Shown piece by piece: positions 15,094-22,517 of a stretch of DNA of 22,517 nucleotides (the first letter of the stretch is position 1; every line of letters starts with the position of its first letter). The translations under genes and the position numbers were made by a program. Origin of the DNA: Spongiibacteraceae bacterium UBA5047 (lineage in GTDB: Bacteria; Pseudomonadota; Gammaproteobacteria; Pseudomonadales; Spongiibacteraceae); assembly GCA_002415025.1 (NCBI GenBank), contig DIBR01000041.1:10266-32782 (forward strand), written 5' to 3'. The notes under the pieces were generated by a model. That model searched no databases and was not told where the DNA came from. It saw only the letters and a list, made by a program, of their open reading frames with translations.

Positions 15094-16269
15094 CTATTTG
15101 GCCAGATAGGCCATGGCTTTTTCCAGGCCAGACAGGGTCAAGGGGTACATATGCCCTTCCATCTGTCGGTAAGCCAAATCCGTTGACTGGGTCCAGCCCC
15201 ACTCGTCCTGTGGCACCGGATTCAGCCAGGCTACTTTTTCATAGGTGTCTTTCCCCCGGTTCATCCACACTTCTCCCGCCTCTTCGTTCCAGTGCTCTAC
15301 ACTGCCGCCGGGTTGCAGAATTTCGTAGGGTGACATCGACGCATCACCGATAAAAATGACTTTATAATCGCTACTGTACTTATGCAGAATATCCAGCGTG
15401 GAAATCCGCTCGTTGTGGCGACGAATATTGTTGTCCCACACAGACTCATACAGGTAATTGTGAAAATAGAAATATTTAAGATGTTTGAATTCTGCACGCG
15501 CGGCGGAAAAAAGCTCCTCACAAGTGCGGATAAAAGGGTCCATCGACCCGCCCACATCAAAAAACAACAACACTTTTACGGCATTGTGTTTTTCGGGCAC
15601 CATTTTGATGTCCAGCATGCCGGCGTTGCGCGCCGTTGAACTGATGGTGTCATCCAGATCGAGTTCGTCTGCAGCACCCGTGCGCGCAAACTTGCGCAAC
15701 CGCCTCAGGGCTACCTTGATATTTCGCGTGCCAATTTCAACGCTGTCATCAAGGTTTTTGAAATCGCGCTTTTCCCAGACTTTTACCGCTTTTTTGTTTT
15801 TGCTCTCGCCACCCACCCGAACGCCTTCCGGATGATAGCCACTGTGGCCAAAGGGCGAGGTTCCGCCCGTGCCGATCCACTTGTTGCCACCTTCGTGTCG
15901 CTCTTTCTGCTCTTCAAGGCGTTTCTTGAACTCCTCAATCAGCTTGTCCAAACCGCCCAGCGACTCAATCTTGGCTTTTTCTTCGTCCGTTAGCTGCTTT
16001 AAAAATTCAGTGCGCAACCAGTCGTCCGGGATCATCGCTTCGATAACGTCATCCAGTGTTTCAAGATCACGAAAGTAGCGACCAAATGCGAGATCAAAGC
16101 GGTCGTAATACTTCTCATCCTTCACCATGCACAAGCGTGCCATATGATAAAAATCATCGACACTCGCAAAGATCAGCCGCGCGCGCAACGCCGCGATCAA
16201 ATCCAGCAACTCACGGATGGAGACGGGAACACCCGCCTTTTTCAGGGTAAGAAAAAAGCTGATTAACAT
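15094..16269 (-). CDS. VWA domain protein, CoxE-like
   Basis: Protein of 391 residues. The N-terminal helical part (1-230) is typical of CoxE-like proteins: MLISFFLTLKKAGVPVSIRELLDL, then a charged region with EEFKKRLEEQKERHEGG. The von Willebrand A domain starts near 230 with VKVLLFFDVGGSMDPF. The metal site motif is normally DxSxS; here it is D238-V-G-G-S242, with glycine in place of the first serine. IFIGDASMSPYEIL follows later. No signal peptide or transmembrane segment is seen, so it is cytoplasmic. It lies 5 bases after the MoxR gene. Such AAA+/VWA pairs act as chaperones or metal-insertion machines, but the client here is unknown. The start has a weak Shine-Dalgarno and may rely on coupling. 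Confidence 0.9.
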   Translation of the reverse strand: MLISFFLTLKKAGVPVSIRELLDLIAALRARLIFASVDDFYHMARLCMVKDEKYYDRFDLAFGRYFRDLETLDDVIEAMIPDDWLRTEFLKQLTDEEKAKIESLGGLDKLIEEFKKRLEEQKERHEGGNKWIGTGGTSPFGHSGYHPEGVRVGGESKNKKAVKVWEKRDFKNLDDSVEIGTRNIKVALRRLRKFARTGAADELDLDDTISSTARNAGMLDIKMVPEKHNAVKVLLFFDVGGSMDPFIRTCEELFSAARAEFKHLKYFYFHNYLYESVWDNNIRRHNERISTLDILHKYSSDYKVIFIGDASMSPYEILQPGGSVEHWNEEAGEVWMNRGKDTYEKVAWLNPVPQDEWGWTQSTDLAYRQMEGHMYPLTLSGLEKAMAYLAK

Positions 16270-16274
16270 ATAAA

Positions 16275-17123
16275 CTAGCCGCGGCTTTCCCTGCGATGCA
16301 TAAAGGCCAGTCGTTCAAGCAAATGAACGTCTTGCTCATTTTTGAGTAAAGCGCCGTACAACGGTGGAATGGCCTTGCTGCTATCGCGATTTTTGAGAAT
16401 TTCGTCGGGCACATCATCGGCCATCAACAACTTCAGCCAGTCAATCAGCTCTGATGTTGAAGGCTTTTTCTTGAGGCCGGGAATACTGCGAACGTCAAAG
16501 AAAACTTCCAGCGCTTCATTCACCAACTCTTTCTTGACGTCGGGGTGATGAACGGCAACGATCTTTTCCATGGTTTCCCGGCTGGGGAAATTGATAAAGT
16601 GGAAAAAGCAGCGACGCAAAAACGCATCCGGCAGCTCTTTTTCGTTGTTACTGGTAATAATGATAATTGGCCGATGCTTGGCTTTTATAGTTTCCCCGGT
16701 CTCGTAAACGAAAAACTCCATCTTATCGAGCTCGACGAGCAAGTCGTTGGGAAACTCGATGTCAGCCTTGTCTATTTCATCAATCAGCAGCACAACCTGC
16801 TCGTCGGCAGCAAAGGCTTCCCAAAGTTTGCCACGCTTGATGTAGTTCGAAATGTCATGGACTTTTTCATCGCCCAATTGGGAATCCCGAAGACGGGAAA
16901 CGGCGTCATACTCGTAAAGGCCCTGCTGCGCCTTGGTAGTCGATTTGATATGCCACTGAAGCAGCGTTTTGCCCAAACCTTTGGCAACCTCTTCCGCGAG
17001 CATGGTTTTGCCCGTGCCGGGCTCACCCTTGATCAACAATGGTCGCTGCAGGGCCACGGCCGAATTAACTGCCAAGCGCAGATCGTCCGTTGCAACGTAA
17101 TCTTCTGTACCTTCAAACTTCAT
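16275..17123 (-). CDS. MoxR-family AAA+ ATPase
   Basis: Protein of 282 residues, slightly shorter than many MoxR proteins (about 300-330). Walker A is GEPGTGKT (33-40). Walker B is VVLLIDEIDKAD (110-121). Sensor 1 is in IIIITSNNEKELPDAFLRRCFF (153-174), containing the arginine finger region LRRC. The C-terminal lid domain includes KKPSTSELIDWLKLL. Forms hexamers in known relatives and works with a VWA-domain partner, which is encoded next. Starts at ATG 17123, about 106 bases after the stop of the small membrane-protein gene, a stretch with no evident terminator. Function in this organism is unknown. Confidence 0.93.
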   Translation of the reverse strand: MKFEGTEDYVATDDLRLAVNSAVALQRPLLIKGEPGTGKTMLAEEVAKGLGKTLLQWHIKSTTKAQQGLYEYDAVSRLRDSQLGDEKVHDISNYIKRGKLWEAFAADEQVVLLIDEIDKADIEFPNDLLVELDKMEFFVYETGETIKAKHRPIIIITSNNEKELPDAFLRRCFFHFINFPSRETMEKIVAVHHPDVKKELVNEALEVFFDVRSIPGLKKKPSTSELIDWLKLLMADDVPDEILKNRDSSKAIPPLYGALLKNEQDVHLLERLAFMHRRESRG

Positions 17124-17229
17124 GCCTGCAAACCCTTTAAATGGAAATTCTGATAGTCATATCGGCCACATGACCAAACTGTCTGCGCCCTCGTTGAGGC
17201 TAAGGGCCAATAATTAGCCCCGCAATTCC

Positions 17230-17637
17230 TCATTCGGCCAGTTCACTAGCCTTTTCGGACAACGCCTGCTTGGAACTTTGGCCGCTTTTCGGGTGTTTAG
17301 CCCGCCATTGCCGACCCAATCGCACCAGTATAATGGCTACAATAACCGCGCCAATGACCGCAAAGGCCAAAATATTCGCCGCTTTTACGGCCGCGATCGT
17401 GTTGCCGATGAAGGCCCCGAGAAACACGACCACAAGTGCGGGCACCAGCACGGCACTGCTGTCTTCATGCACCACGGGCAGCAACATGGCAACACTCGCC
17501 GTGAGGCGAATAATGCCGCGTAAGTAATCGTTACGGATAACACGCGTCCAGTAGCAGCCTATACCGATGAGCACCGCGCAGGCGCCCAGGTAAAAGCCCC
17601 AGGCAGCGACATATTCCTGATACGCCTGATATTCCAT
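17230..17637 (-). CDS. small multi-pass membrane protein of unknown function
   Basis: Protein of 135 residues. Hydrophobic segments lie near 12-30 (WGFYLGACAVLIGIGCYW), 40-56, 60-77 (SSAVLVPALVVVFLGAFIG) and 85-106 (ANILAFAVIGAVIVAIILVRLG), giving about four membrane helices. A basic, then acidic, soluble C-terminal tail follows (RQWRAKHPKSGQ...EKASELAE). No catalytic motif is visible and I do not recognise the family with certainty. It is 33 bases after ycgN and upstream of the MoxR gene, so it may belong to the same transcript. Confidence 0.75.
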   Translation of the reverse strand: MEYQAYQEYVAAWGFYLGACAVLIGIGCYWTRVIRNDYLRGIIRLTASVAMLLPVVHEDSSAVLVPALVVVFLGAFIGNTIAAVKAANILAFAVIGAVIVAIILVRLGRQWRAKHPKSGQSSKQALSEKASELAE

Positions 17638-17670
17638 TAATTCGCTATCCCCACTAAGGCCGACACGAGG

Positions 17671-18108
17671 TCAGTCAACCCATTGCACAATGTGTTCCAC
17701 CAGATCATCGGGGTGAACATGCCGCTCACTAACGCAGCGCCCCATAATTGAATGCCCGCCTCGATGAACCTCCTCGCGGTCACCACAGATCAAGTGATGC
17801 CATTGAGGCAAACCGCGGCCATCCTGCACACGCCGATAGGAGCAGCTGCCCGGAAGCCACTGCAAATTGTCCACATCATCCGGTGTAAGTTTAACGCAGG
17901 TTGGTTCCAGCGAAAGGCGCTCAGCGTAATGGCTGCAGCGACAGCTTTCAACATCCAGTAACTGACAGGCAACGCCGGTGTAGTATATTTTGCCGTCGTC
18001 TTCATCTTCGAGTTTGTGCAAACAGCATTTGCCACAGCCGTCGCACAAAAGCTCCCACTCTTTGTCAGACATGGAAGATAAGGTTTTGTTTTCCCAGAAT
18101 TTATTCAT
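17671..18108 (-). CDS. ycgN: YcgN, UPF0260 cysteine-cluster protein
   Basis: Protein of 145 residues, close to the E. coli length. The N-terminal cluster LLCDGCGKCCL provides C22, C25, C28 and C29, the zinc/iron-chelating motif of the YkgJ/YcgN superfamily. Further cysteines follow in CQLLDVESCRCSHY and CVKLTPDD...WLPGSCSYR. The C-terminal HHLICGDREEVHRGGHS is typical of UPF0260. Function is unknown; metal binding is inferred from the cysteines. Its start overlaps the end of ycgL by 4 bases (ATGA type), so it is co-translated. The rnd-ycgL-ycgN order is, as I recall, seen in other gammaproteobacteria. Confidence 0.93.
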   Translation of the reverse strand: MNKFWENKTLSSMSDKEWELLCDGCGKCCLHKLEDEDDGKIYYTGVACQLLDVESCRCSHYAERLSLEPTCVKLTPDDVDNLQWLPGSCSYRRVQDGRGLPQWHHLICGDREEVHRGGHSIMGRCVSERHVHPDDLVEHIVQWVD

Positions 18109-18371
18109 GCTACATCACTGGGCTTTCCCGCTTGGGGCACCGGTGGCAACTGCAGAAAAAAGCCCTGCTCTACCACTGCATCCATAACTTTGGCAGCGTC
18201 CACACGAGCCAGCTTTCGTTCGCTGGTCAGGGCCAGAGTCATCGCCAGCTCTGGCTTGCCGAACTGTTTTAACAGTGGCTCAGGAACCCGCTCCAGGCCC
18301 TTTGCCTTTTCGACATACAGGTAGGTGCCCTCTTTTTTCGGACTCCGATAGATACTGACGATGAGCGTCAT
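18105..18371 (-). CDS. ycgL: YcgL domain protein (UPF0745)
   Basis: Protein of 88 residues with the YcgL fold signature: VSIYRSPKKEGTYLYVEKAKGLERVPEPLLKQFGKPELAMTLALTSERKLARVDAAKVMDAVVEQGFFLQLPP. Small cytoplasmic protein of unknown biochemical role. Both ends overlap neighbours by 4 bases, rnd upstream and ycgN downstream, which points to tight translational coupling. Confidence 0.93.
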   Translation of the reverse strand: MTLIVSIYRSPKKEGTYLYVEKAKGLERVPEPLLKQFGKPELAMTLALTSERKLARVDAAKVMDAVVEQGFFLQLPPVPQAGKPSDVA

Positions 18372-19480
18372 TGCGCCTCCGCTGCCGAGTTCATAACCAC
18401 CGATGCAAGCACAGCGCTGCGCCAGCCCTTCAAGTCAGCGGGCAGTTCACCACCGCGCACAAGCTGCTCCATATCTCGCTTGTTCAAGAGCATTTCCCTG
18501 GGCACATTAAGTTCGTCTCCCAGTATATCAAGCTGTTCGCGCAAGGCCTTGAGCCGGGCTTTCTGCGGCCCTTCCAGCGGCCTCGCCAGCAGCTCCTCTT
18601 CGGTTAAACTGTGCCCGGCGGCAACAATGTCGCAAATGGTTTGGCCGTGTTTGCGAACCGTTGAATCACGTATATCCGGGACTGACGCGAGCGCGGCCGG
18701 ATGCCCCGGCCCGCGACGGACAATATCTACGCAAACCGGGTCCTTCAAAATACGTCCGCGCGGCACATTCTGCGCCCGAGCTTCGAGTTCACGCCAGGCG
18801 CAAAGGTCGCGCAGGCTTGCCTGCTGCCGGGAATTCAACTTCCACGCAGATTTGATACGCTTGAAGTAGTCTCCGGGGGCGATCTCAGATCGTGCGGTCT
18901 TCACCTGACGCTCGCCTTCTTCACGCCACCACGCCATGCGGCCCTGCGCCTCGAGCTTGCCCTGAATAACCCGGTAAGCGGGTAGCAAATGTTCGACATC
19001 CAGCGCGGCATAAACGCATTGACTGTCGGACAGAGGACGTTGCAGCCAGTTTGAGCGGGTTTCGCCCTTCTCAACGGCAATGCCCAATAACTGGTCAATC
19101 AGTTTTTGGTATCCCAACCCGCTGCCGAAACCTGCAAGCGCGGCGCCAATCTGGGTGTCCAGCAGCGGCTGCGGCACACAGTTCAGTAAACGTTGAAACA
19201 CCTCCATGTCTTCGCTGACGGAATGCAGCACTTTGACGATGGAAGCATCGAGCATCAGGGCGCGCAAGGGTTGCCACTCGCTGATCCCCAGCGGATCAAT
19301 AAGAAAAATTCGCTGGCCATCCGAGAGCTGCAACAAAGCCGGGATCGGATAAAAGGTATCGGTGCGCATAAACTCGGTGTCAACGGCTAGCTCACTCGCC
19401 CCGCCGAGATAACCAACGCAGTCTTGCAGCGCCGAATTATTGTCAACCCACTGGTAGGCGATAGCAGCATTCATACTCAT
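18368..19480 (-). CDS. rnd: ribonuclease D
   Basis: 3'-5' exoribonuclease of 370 residues acting on tRNA and other small RNA precursors. The DEDDy exonuclease domain shows AVDTEF (D34, E36), HSVSEDMEVF (D91) and YAALD (Y157, D161), so all catalytic residues are present. HRDC domain(s) follow from about 210, with LCAWRELEARAQNVPRGRILKDPV. Length matches E. coli Rnd (375). The ATG at 19480 overlaps the recR stop by 4 bases; a second ATG two codons later (19474) is possible. Confidence 0.95.
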   Translation of the reverse strand: MSMNAAIAYQWVDNNSALQDCVGYLGGASELAVDTEFMRTDTFYPIPALLQLSDGQRIFLIDPLGISEWQPLRALMLDASIVKVLHSVSEDMEVFQRLLNCVPQPLLDTQIGAALAGFGSGLGYQKLIDQLLGIAVEKGETRSNWLQRPLSDSQCVYAALDVEHLLPAYRVIQGKLEAQGRMAWWREEGERQVKTARSEIAPGDYFKRIKSAWKLNSRQQASLRDLCAWRELEARAQNVPRGRILKDPVCVDIVRRGPGHPAALASVPDIRDSTVRKHGQTICDIVAAGHSLTEEELLARPLEGPQKARLKALREQLDILGDELNVPREMLLNKRDMEQLVRGGELPADLKGWRSAVLASVVMNSAAEAQ

Positions 19481-20076
19481 TCAACTAACCGCCGGCCACT
19501 GAGTGCGTGCGCCAGCGTTCCGCTGTCAACGTATTCGAGCTCTCCGCCAAGCGGTACACCGTGCGCAATGCGGGACACACCAACGCCCAGCTGCCGAAGC
19601 TGTTCGGTAATGAAATAAGCCGTAGCCTCTCCCTCGACGGTCGGGTTGGTTGCCAGAATCAGCTCCTTGATTTGGAGTTCTTTTGCGCGTGCCAACAACA
19701 GGTCGATACCGATATCTTCCGGACCAATTCCGTCGATGGGTGACAAATGCCCCATCAGCACGAAGTATTGCCCCTGATAGCCGCCCGCCTGCTCCAGTGC
19801 AACGACATCGGCCGGCGACTCCACCACGCAGATGACGCTGCGATCACGTTTTTCACTGGCACAAATACCGCATAACTCATACTCGGTCAGGCTGCGACAT
19901 GCCTTGCATTGACCGATAGTTTGCACCGCCTTTTCGAGTGCAACACTGAGCACACTGGCGGCCGGGCGGTTGCGCTGTAACAGGTCGAAGGCCATTCGTT
20001 GTGCAGATTTGCGCCCAACGCCCTGCAGGCAACGGAGCGCCTCTATCAATTCTTCAATCGCCGGGCTGAACTGCAT
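19477..20076 (-). CDS. recR: recombination protein RecR
   Basis: Protein of 199 residues, the standard RecR length. An N-terminal helix-hairpin-helix (LQGVGRKSAQRMAFDLL, near 17-33) is followed by a C4 zinc finger (C57, C60, C69, C72) and a Toprim domain starting VICVVESPADVVALE (81-95). The C-terminal ATNPTVEGEATAYFI and the Walker-like GVPLGGELEYVD are conserved. Acts with RecF/RecO in loading RecA at gaps. The start is 2 bases after the ybaB stop, the classic dnaX-ybaB-recR order. Confidence 0.97.
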   Translation of the reverse strand: MQFSPAIEELIEALRCLQGVGRKSAQRMAFDLLQRNRPAASVLSVALEKAVQTIGQCKACRSLTEYELCGICASEKRDRSVICVVESPADVVALEQAGGYQGQYFVLMGHLSPIDGIGPEDIGIDLLLARAKELQIKELILATNPTVEGEATAYFITEQLRQLGVGVSRIAHGVPLGGELEYVDSGTLAHALSGRRLVE

Positions 20077-20078
20077 GG

Positions 20079-20399
20079 TCAGAACGGCATCTTGAAGCCG
20101 GCGGGCATTCCGGTGCCGGAGAACATTTTGCCCAGTGCATTCTTGTTGCTTTCTTCAACCCGCCGCACCGCATCATTCACGGCGGCAGCAACGAGGTCTT
20201 CCAACATGGATTTATCTTCCTTCAGCAAAGCGTCATCTATCGCTATATTTCTTACGTCATGCCGACCGTTCATGGTAACGCGCACCATTCCGGCGCCTGA
20301 CTCACCCACCACTTCCTGTTTGGACAGTTCTTCCTGGGCCTTTTGCATTTGCTCCTGCATCTTGCCCGCTTGTTTCATCAAATCATTCAGATCCGGCAT
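20079..20399 (-). CDS. ybaB: YbaB/EbfC nucleoid-associated protein
   Basis: DNA-binding protein of 106 residues forming dimers in known relatives. Shows the family's N-terminal coiled helix MPDLNDLMKQAGKMQEQMQKAQEELSKQEVVGESGAGMVRVTMNGRHDVRNIAID, then DKSMLEDLVAAAVNDAVRRVEE and a Gly/Met-rich end (GMPAGFKMPF). It lies 47 bases after dnaX and 2 bases before recR, in the conserved operon order. Confidence 0.96.
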   Translation of the reverse strand: MPDLNDLMKQAGKMQEQMQKAQEELSKQEVVGESGAGMVRVTMNGRHDVRNIAIDDALLKEDKSMLEDLVAAAVNDAVRRVEESNKNALGKMFSGTGMPAGFKMPF

Positions 20400-20446
20400 G
20401 GTAAAACCTCAAAATACAATAACGATATCGCTGTGCGCGCAGCGCA

Positions 20447-22333
20447 CTAATGCTTCAGTCGTGGTCGAATACTGGCTTCGTCGACAGACGCTTCAAACTC
20501 CTGCACCAGTCGCTGCACATTCGGGTCAGCCTGAATCAGCGCGCGCAGATCGGCCAGATTTTCCTGTTCACGCCGGGCCGCGTATTCTGCCGGTGTTTCC
20601 TGGCTGACCGTGGTAATTTGCAAATCTACAGCCAGCGCGACATTAAAATAGGCCCGCAGCGCCTTTTCAAAACGCTCCTTGTGGGCGTCGTTTAACAGGT
20701 TGGCATTGGCGCTATCAATATGGAAATACAGTGTTGGCGTAGCATTTTCTGCTGATGCGTCAAGGCGCATCAGCACGCAGTGACTGCATATGGAGTGCAA
20801 TAAACCGGCAAAACCAAAATTGGCAAACTGTTCGCGCCAACTCTCGGGCGTTAGCTGCTCAAGCTTTAGCGACGTAGCACCGTGATCAAGCGCGATATCG
20901 GCGTTCACGACATCTGCAGAGTCAGGCGCTGCGAAAGTCTCGGCCGGGGTTGTTACTGAAGGCCTCGCAGCGACAATCTGCTCGCCACGCGATGACGAAG
21001 CCTGATCCAGCGAAGCCGCATTCCCGTCGTAGACATCTAACGGCGGCGTTTCCGGACCTGATTCACGTTGATCTGGCGTTTGCACAGCAGCCCGGGGGGC
21101 GGCCGACGCCGATACCGGCACAGTCTCGACGTCAGTCAGTGGTGTTGACTGCTTCGCCGAGACTGACGGCTTTTTTCCGGGGTTTGCCTCACCCGCCGTA
21201 CTGCTGTTGCCCGAGTGGGCCCCTCCCCCTGGAGGCAGCTGGTGCACACCGGCCGGCTTGAAGGCGAGCATGCGCAGCATAATCATTTCAAAGCCGCTGC
21301 GCGCGTCCGGTGCCAGCGGCAAGTCCCGCCGGCCCGCCAAACCGAGCTGGTAGAAGTACTGCACATCCTCTGCCGGCATCGTTTCCGCGAGACTTTTTAC
21401 ATCGGCGTGGTCCGGTGCACTGCGATCAATCGACTCAGGCACGGCTTGTGCAAGGGCAATTCGGTGCATGAGCCCAATCAGGTCTACCAGCACCGTACTG
21501 AAATCAACCCCCTGTTCTGCAAGGCCCTGAATAACTGCCAACAAGGCTGCAGCATCTGTCTGACGTAATTGTCTGGCCAGTTCACACACCGCCGAGCGAT
21601 CTATACTGCCCAGCATGGCTTCCACATCCTGGGCACCGAGTTTACCCGCGCCAAAGGCAATAGCCTGGTCTGTCAAACTCAGCGCATCGCGCATACTACC
21701 TTCTGCGCCACGTGCAATATGCCACAGCGCTTCGTCTTCAAAGCTGATCATTTCCTTGTCGAGAATGTGCTTGAGGTGCTCGACAATTCGTTCAGGCGTC
21801 ATGTTCTTGAGGCTGAACTGCAGGCAGCGCGACAAAATCGTGGCGGGAATTTTTTGCGGATCAGTAGTCGCCAGCAAGAATTTGACGTGGGGCGGCGGTT
21901 CTTCCAGCGTTTTCAGTAGCGCATTGAAGCTGTGCCCGGACAACATGTGCACCTCGTCAATGAGGTACACCTTGTAGCGGCCGCGCGTCGGGGTGTACTG
22001 CACGTTTTCAAGCAGCTCGCGCGTATCGTCAACCTTGGTTTTTGAGGCCGCATCAACCTCGATCAGATCGACAAAGCGGCCTTCATTAATGGATACGCAG
22101 GCATCACAGCTTCCACAAGGCTCCGAGCTGACCCCGCCCTCACAGTTCAGGCACTTGGCGAGTATGCGCGCGATGGTAGTCTTGCCGACACCACGTGTGC
22201 CTGTAAACAGGTAGGCATGGTGCAGGCGGTCGTGATCCAGGGCATTAACAAGCGCTTTGAGCACATGGCTCTGCCCCGCCATTTCACGAAATGTTTTGGG
22301 TCGCCACTTTCGAGCGAGAACCTGATAACTCAT
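20447..22333 (-). CDS. dnaX: DNA polymerase III subunits tau and gamma
   Basis: Clamp-loader ATPase of 628 residues (tau form; E. coli tau is 643). Walker A is GTRGVGKT (45-52). The zinc module has C64, C73, C76 and C79. The Walker B region is LIDEVHML (124-131). Sensor 1 and the arginine finger are in LLATTDPQKIPATILSRC (153-170). The collar domain ends near 360. A proline/serine-rich linker (about 375-465) follows, then the C-terminal tau domain that contacts polymerase alpha and helicase, with ESWREQFANFGFAGL. The in-frame codons GGA AAA AAG at 386-388 form a -1 slippery site that would yield a 400-residue gamma form (see separate entry). The ATG at 22333 has only a weak Shine-Dalgarno. 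Confidence 0.98.
   Translation of the reverse strand: MSYQVLARKWRPKTFREMAGQSHVLKALVNALDHDRLHHAYLFTGTRGVGKTTIARILAKCLNCEGGVSSEPCGSCDACVSINEGRFVDLIEVDAASKTKVDDTRELLENVQYTPTRGRYKVYLIDEVHMLSGHSFNALLKTLEEPPPHVKFLLATTDPQKIPATILSRCLQFSLKNMTPERIVEHLKHILDKEMISFEDEALWHIARGAEGSMRDALSLTDQAIAFGAGKLGAQDVEAMLGSIDRSAVCELARQLRQTDAAALLAVIQGLAEQGVDFSTVLVDLIGLMHRIALAQAVPESIDRSAPDHADVKSLAETMPAEDVQYFYQLGLAGRRDLPLAPDARSGFEMIMLRMLAFKPAGVHQLPPGGGAHSGNSSTAGEANPGKKPSVSAKQSTPLTDVETVPVSASAAPRAAVQTPDQRESGPETPPLDVYDGNAASLDQASSSRGEQIVAARPSVTTPAETFAAPDSADVVNADIALDHGATSLKLEQLTPESWREQFANFGFAGLLHSICSHCVLMRLDASAENATPTLYFHIDSANANLLNDAHKERFEKALRAYFNVALAVDLQITTVSQETPAEYAARREQENLADLRALIQADPNVQRLVQEFEASVDEASIRPRLKH
21121..21190 (-). 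promoter_or_regulatory. dnaX: programmed -1 frameshift signal in dnaX
   Basis: A AAA AAG (21176-21170) lies in the correct register, GG[A AAA AAG], the same heptamer as in E. coli dnaX. Upstream, GAGG (21190-21187) sits 10 bases before it as a Shine-Dalgarno-like stimulator. Downstream, two mutually exclusive 8-bp stems are possible: 21158-21165 with 21121-21128, and 21161-21168 with 21130-21137. After slippage the -1 frame reads 12 codons and stops at TGA 21134-21132, giving gamma of 400 residues. Confidence 0.75.
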
Positions 22334-22451
22334 CTGCTTGGTAACCCTTTATTTACCGGCATGTAGCGGGTGTAGAAAAATGCACGAGAAACTGGCTAAA
22401 GCCATCTAGGATACACCAGACAGAACAGTTCTTGAACTTGCTAGAGAAGGA

Positions 22452-22517
22452 AGGTGGCGGTCCAACCAGCCACACCCCGGCACACGAGTTGACAGCTACC
22501 GTTGCTCCCTTCCGGGC
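22452..22517 (-). ncRNA. ffs: signal recognition particle 4.5S RNA (3' part)
   Basis: The minus strand from the window edge reads CCGGAAGGGAGCAACGG, matching the SRP domain IV apical region: the GGAA tetraloop closed by C-G and the AGCA asymmetric-loop strand. It continues CGTGTGCCGGGGTGTGGCTGG, which aligns with the 3' half of E. coli 4.5S RNA. The 5' half lies beyond the window. The 3' end is estimated near 22452, where the sequence ends CCGCCACC. It lies upstream of dnaX on the same strand, as I recall from pseudomonads. Confidence 0.92.

Noticed and set aside
22334..22451. Possible dnaX promoter between ffs and dnaX (TTCAAG...TATCCT)
   Set aside because: Only about half of the -35 positions fit. 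The gene may also be read from the ffs promoter outside the window.
1..22517. Mobile elements, CRISPR arrays, tRNA genes, prophage or defence genes
   Set aside because: No transposase, integrase, phage or Cas-like protein, repeat-spacer pattern or tRNA-like fold was found on reading both strands. A scan with dedicated tools was not possible here.

Overview
The window reads as chromosomal DNA of a gammaproteobacterium, probably a marine or oil-associated relative of Pseudomonas, Marinobacter or Cellvibrionales. The evidence is the gene set: topA, a 4.5S RNA next to dnaX, ybaB-recR, rnd-ycgL-ycgN, and a 661-residue fused fatty acyl reductase of the type known from Marinobacter. I see no mobile element, CRISPR array, rRNA or tRNA. 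Coding density is high.

Layout. (1) 1-3567, minus strand: topA (3' end outside the window), a DUF1653 gene and a small membrane protein. (2) 3619-5157: a universal stress protein on plus, facing a minus-strand pair coding a CxxC glutaredoxin-like protein and a double-FHA protein. (3) 5249-6865: amtB with a strong terminator and a long leader. The leader carries a consensus sigma-54 promoter and NtrC-like sites. (4) 7021-9434: an IclR-type regulator with a perfect inverted repeat before its start, convergent with an acyl-CoA synthetase. (5) 9590-15031, plus strand: an AraC-type regulator, a SpoU/TrmH RNA methyltransferase, a wax ester synthase/DGAT and the fused fatty acyl-CoA reductase. (6) 15094-20399, minus: a CoxE-like VWA protein, a MoxR AAA+ ATPase, a small membrane protein, ycgN, ycgL, rnd, recR and ybaB, mostly with tiny gaps or 4-base overlaps. 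(7) 20447-22517, minus: dnaX and the 3' part of the SRP RNA gene ffs.

How the genes work together. Region 4-5 can be read as a lipid-storage module. The synthetase would activate fatty acids to acyl-CoA, the fused reductase would turn acyl-CoA into fatty alcohol, and the WS/DGAT would join alcohol and acyl-CoA into wax ester. The AraC and IclR proteins are candidate regulators, and a tandem direct repeat upstream of the synthase gene is a candidate operator. Region 6-7 is a DNA/RNA maintenance block: clamp loader, recombination repair, RNase D and signal recognition particle.

Most notable details: a wax-ester pair (WS/DGAT plus fused reductase) 36 bases apart; an amtB leader with an exact -24/-12 promoter and two NtrC-like dyads 30 bases apart that lie downstream of it; an in-frame A AAA AAG slippery heptamer in dnaX with an early -1 stop; a TTG start with a perfect Shine-Dalgarno for the DUF1653 gene; and a perfect 10-base inverted repeat before the IclR gene. 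Each function is inferred from sequence motifs and remembered family features, not from database searches.
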